Origin: Peptococcaceae bacterium
GTDB taxonomy: Bacteria; Bacillota; Dehalobacteriia; UBA7702
Direction of reading: 5' to 3'
DNA: 14,663 bases
Assembly (NCBI GenBank): GCA_019415505.1
Contig: DXZC01000052.1
Span: 1-14,663, forward strand
The translations under genes and the position numbers were made by a program. This document shows, piece after piece, positions 14,651 to 14,663 of this stretch; position 1 is the first letter of the stretch, and every line of letters begins with the position of its first letter. The notes below the pieces were generated by a model, which was given only the letters and a program-made list of their open reading frames with translations, was not told the origin of the DNA and did no database searches.

Positions 14651-14663
14651 CTGTCTCTTATAC
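14651..14663. other. Probable Tn5/Nextera mosaic-end adapter remnant
   Basis: The last 13 bases, CTGTCTCTTATAC, equal the first 13 of the 19-base Tn5 mosaic end used as transposase adapter in library preparation. An exact match placed exactly at the sequence end is very unlikely by chance. It is probably untrimmed adapter at a contig end, not genome. Confidence 0.88.

Noticed and set aside
1..14663. A defence island, phage, transposon or CRISPR array
   Set aside because: All coding space is taken by housekeeping, sporulation and aromatic biosynthesis genes; no integrase, transposase or spaced repeats are seen.

Overview
The window looks like chromosome from an anaerobic, endospore-forming member of the Bacillota (Clostridia-like). 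Three things support this: a GerW/YtfJ sporulation protein, an ATPase of the oxygen-sensitive 2-hydroxyacyl-CoA dehydratase activase family, and a DHH-CBS-CBS tRNA nucleotidyltransferase, an architecture I associate with Clostridia and some deep-branching bacteria. Ribosome-binding sites are strong and AGGAGG-like, and one gene (scpB) starts with TTG. The lineage is inferred from gene content, not from a marker comparison.

Layout. Positions 1-476 (minus) hold the start of a large activase-type ATPase gene that runs off the left edge. A 258-bp AT-rich divergent control region (477-734) follows, with a candidate promoter for each direction and a central palindrome. From 735 to 7736 a plus-strand operon reads: tRNA nucleotidyltransferase with DHH and CBS domains, small M50 site-2-type protease, trpS, scpA, scpB, a DUF2953-type membrane protein, and ytfJ/gerW. 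Most junctions are tight. The exception is a structured gap of about 180 bp between scpA and scpB. A strong bidirectional terminator (about 7839-7882), preceded by a second hairpin, separates this operon from a convergent minus-strand operon.

The minus-strand operon fills 7912 to the right edge. In transcription order it reads tyrA (partial), aroB, aroA, aroC, pheA (chorismate mutase-prephenate dehydratase), aroE, aroQ. The genes are tightly packed or overlapping. Together they supply 3-dehydroquinate synthesis, its dehydration, shikimate formation, EPSP and chorismate synthesis, and both branches to phenylalanine and tyrosine. DAHP synthase and an active shikimate kinase are not seen. AroE carries a C-terminal extension that looks like a decayed shikimate kinase with its P-loop lost.

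Points worth a second look: the degenerate kinase tail on AroE; the DHH-CBS module on the tRNA nucleotidyltransferase; the palindrome in the divergent promoter region; the structured scpA-scpB gap; a 9-nt tandem repeat just after the ytfJ stop that stays open in frame; and the last 13 bases, which match the Tn5/Nextera mosaic end exactly and are probably adapter. I see no mobile element, CRISPR array, tRNA or rRNA, and no clear new multi-gene system.
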